A stretch of DNA of 13,908 nucleotides. Source: an uncultured Sphingomonadales bacterium. Lineage in GTDB: Bacteria > Pseudomonadota > Alphaproteobacteria > Sphingomonadales > Sphingomonadaceae. The notes beneath the pieces are model-generated. The model saw only the letters and a list, made by a program, of their open reading frames with translations, was not told the DNA's origin and ran no database searches. The DNA is taken from contig CAIWFP010000283.1 of assembly GCA_903911985.1 (NCBI GenBank), positions 1-13,908 on the forward strand, written 5' to 3'. A program made the position numbers and the translations under genes. Positions within the stretch are counted from its first letter, which is position 1. Each line of letters starts with the position of its first letter. Positions 13,129-13,908 of the stretch are shown here, one piece after another.

Positions 13129-13908
13129 TTGCGGTGCTTCGCGGCGGGCGCATGGCGCGGGGGCGATGCCGAACCCGCATCGGCGGCGGCCGGCAGGCTG
13201 TCGTCGTTCACCGGGTTCCACTCGGGCTGCACCGCGATCATTTCGCTGGCGGCAGGGTCGGCCAGAACGCGGGCAATGGCACCGTCGTGGGTGAGCGAGA
13301 CAACCACCGCGATTGGCGTGCCCGGCCAATATAAGCCGCCCGAACCCGAGGCGACAAACGCATCGCCAACCCGCAGCGGGTTGACCCCCAGCGTCAGCAA
13401 ACGCAACTGTAGTGTACCGTCGGCCCGGCCAGAGGCGAAAGCCGGCAAGCCATCGCTCGCTCGCCGCGTTGGCACAACACTTTCGGCATCGGTGAGCAGC
13501 AGCACGCGGGCCGAAACCTGCCCAACCTCGACAACCCGTCCCACCAGCCCCAGCGGCGAGACCACCGGCATGCCGGTCTGCACACCGCTCATCCGCCCCA
13601 CAGAGATGGTGGCATAGCGGCGGGTGCTCGATGCGGTGGAAGCGATCAGCCAGCCGCTGGCCACAGGCCTGGGCTCGCTTTGCGTCAAATGCAGCAGCGC
13701 CTTCAGGCGGCGGTTTTCATCGGCAAGCCCCGCCATCTGCACTTGTCGTACCCGGCCGGCGGCAACCTCGCGGCGCAGCGCGGCATTTTCACTGCCCCAG
13801 GTGAAATAGCCGCCCAGCGTGGATCCGGCGTGGGCCAGCCCGGCGCGCGTGCCCGCGGCCAGCCGCCCCGCTGGCACCGCAATGTCGGAAGCGGCAGACC
13901 GCGCCCAG
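13125..13908 (-). CDS. mreC: Rod shape-determining protein MreC (N-terminus outside window)
   Basis: 260 codons are visible and the frame runs off the right edge, so the membrane anchor and start are missing; the GTG at 13877 is an internal valine. A coiled-coil segment ('ENAALRREVAAGRVRQVQMAGLADENRRLKALL', given here only by visible residues about 40-72) precedes the beta-rich MreC core. Core signatures include 'GMPVVSPLGLVGRVVEVG' and 'VLLLTDAESVVP' (about 112-146) and 'GDAFVASGSGGLYWPGTPIA' (181-200). The tail is low-complexity and basic ('RHAPAAKHRK'). MreC is a periplasmic scaffold that activates PBP2. mreB is normally directly upstream and would be expected just beyond base 13908. Confidence 0.92.
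   Translation of the reverse strand, partial: WARSAASDIAVPAGRLAAGTRAGLAHAGSTLGGYFTWGSENAALRREVAAGRVRQVQMAGLADENRRLKALLHLTQSEPRPVASGWLIASTASSTRRYATISVGRMSGVQTGMPVVSPLGLVGRVVEVGQVSARVLLLTDAESVVPTRRASDGLPAFASGRADGTLQLRLLTLGVNPLRVGDAFVASGSGGLYWPGTPIAVVVSLTHDGAIARVLADPAASEMIAVQPEWNPVNDDSLPAAADAGSASPPRHAPAAKHRK

Overview
The window reads as high-GC alphaproteobacterial chromosome, most likely a sphingomonad (Novosphingobium/Sphingobium-like). This lineage call is an inference. It rests on the protein flavour of the mreC-mreD-mrdA-rodA cluster, the intracellular PHA depolymerase, the AqpS-type arsenic operon and the large MBG-repeat surface protein. No rRNA or other decisive marker is present.

Layout. 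(1) Bases 1-3438 (+) hold the C-terminal 1145 codons of a giant surface or secreted protein built from about 13 MBG/YDG-like beta repeats. It enters from the left edge and ends at a strong intrinsic terminator (3463-3515). (2) Bases 3565-6503 (+) are a compact arsenic operon behind an AT-rich palindromic control region. Its genes are arsR, an ArsI/CadI-like VOC dioxygenase, a small AhpD-like CMD protein, two tandem arsC genes and an aqpS-type aquaglyceroporin. Several genes overlap by 4 bp (ATGA), so the unit is probably translationally coupled. (3) Bases 6767-7987 (-) encode an intracellular polyhydroxyalkanoate depolymerase, divergent from a GST-family gene at 8187-8840 (+). (4) Bases 9101-9176 (-) are tRNA-Lys(CUU). 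(5) Bases 9345-13908 (-) are the rod-shape operon mreC (5' end outside the window) - mreD - mrdA (PBP2) - rodA, again with 1-4 bp overlaps.

How the parts work together. In the arsenic operon, arsenate would be reduced to arsenite by the two ArsC proteins, and arsenite would leave through the aquaglyceroporin because no ArsB/Acr3 pump is present. ArsR would sense As(III). The ArsI-like enzyme has the family's vicinal Cys pair and metal ligands and probably cleaves C-As bonds of trivalent organoarsenicals. The CMD protein (CxxC-x3-H) is a candidate thiol redox helper. ArsR, ArsI and the CMD protein all carry unusual C-terminal cysteine tails; this is the most interesting pattern in the window. 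In the mre block, MreC/MreD scaffold the elongasome, while PBP2 (transpeptidase) and RodA (SEDS glycosyltransferase) polymerise and cross-link lateral-wall peptidoglycan.

Gaps: no intergenic stretch exceeds 300 bases. The two longest (6504-6766 and 8841-9100) contain only hairpins and no convincing gene.
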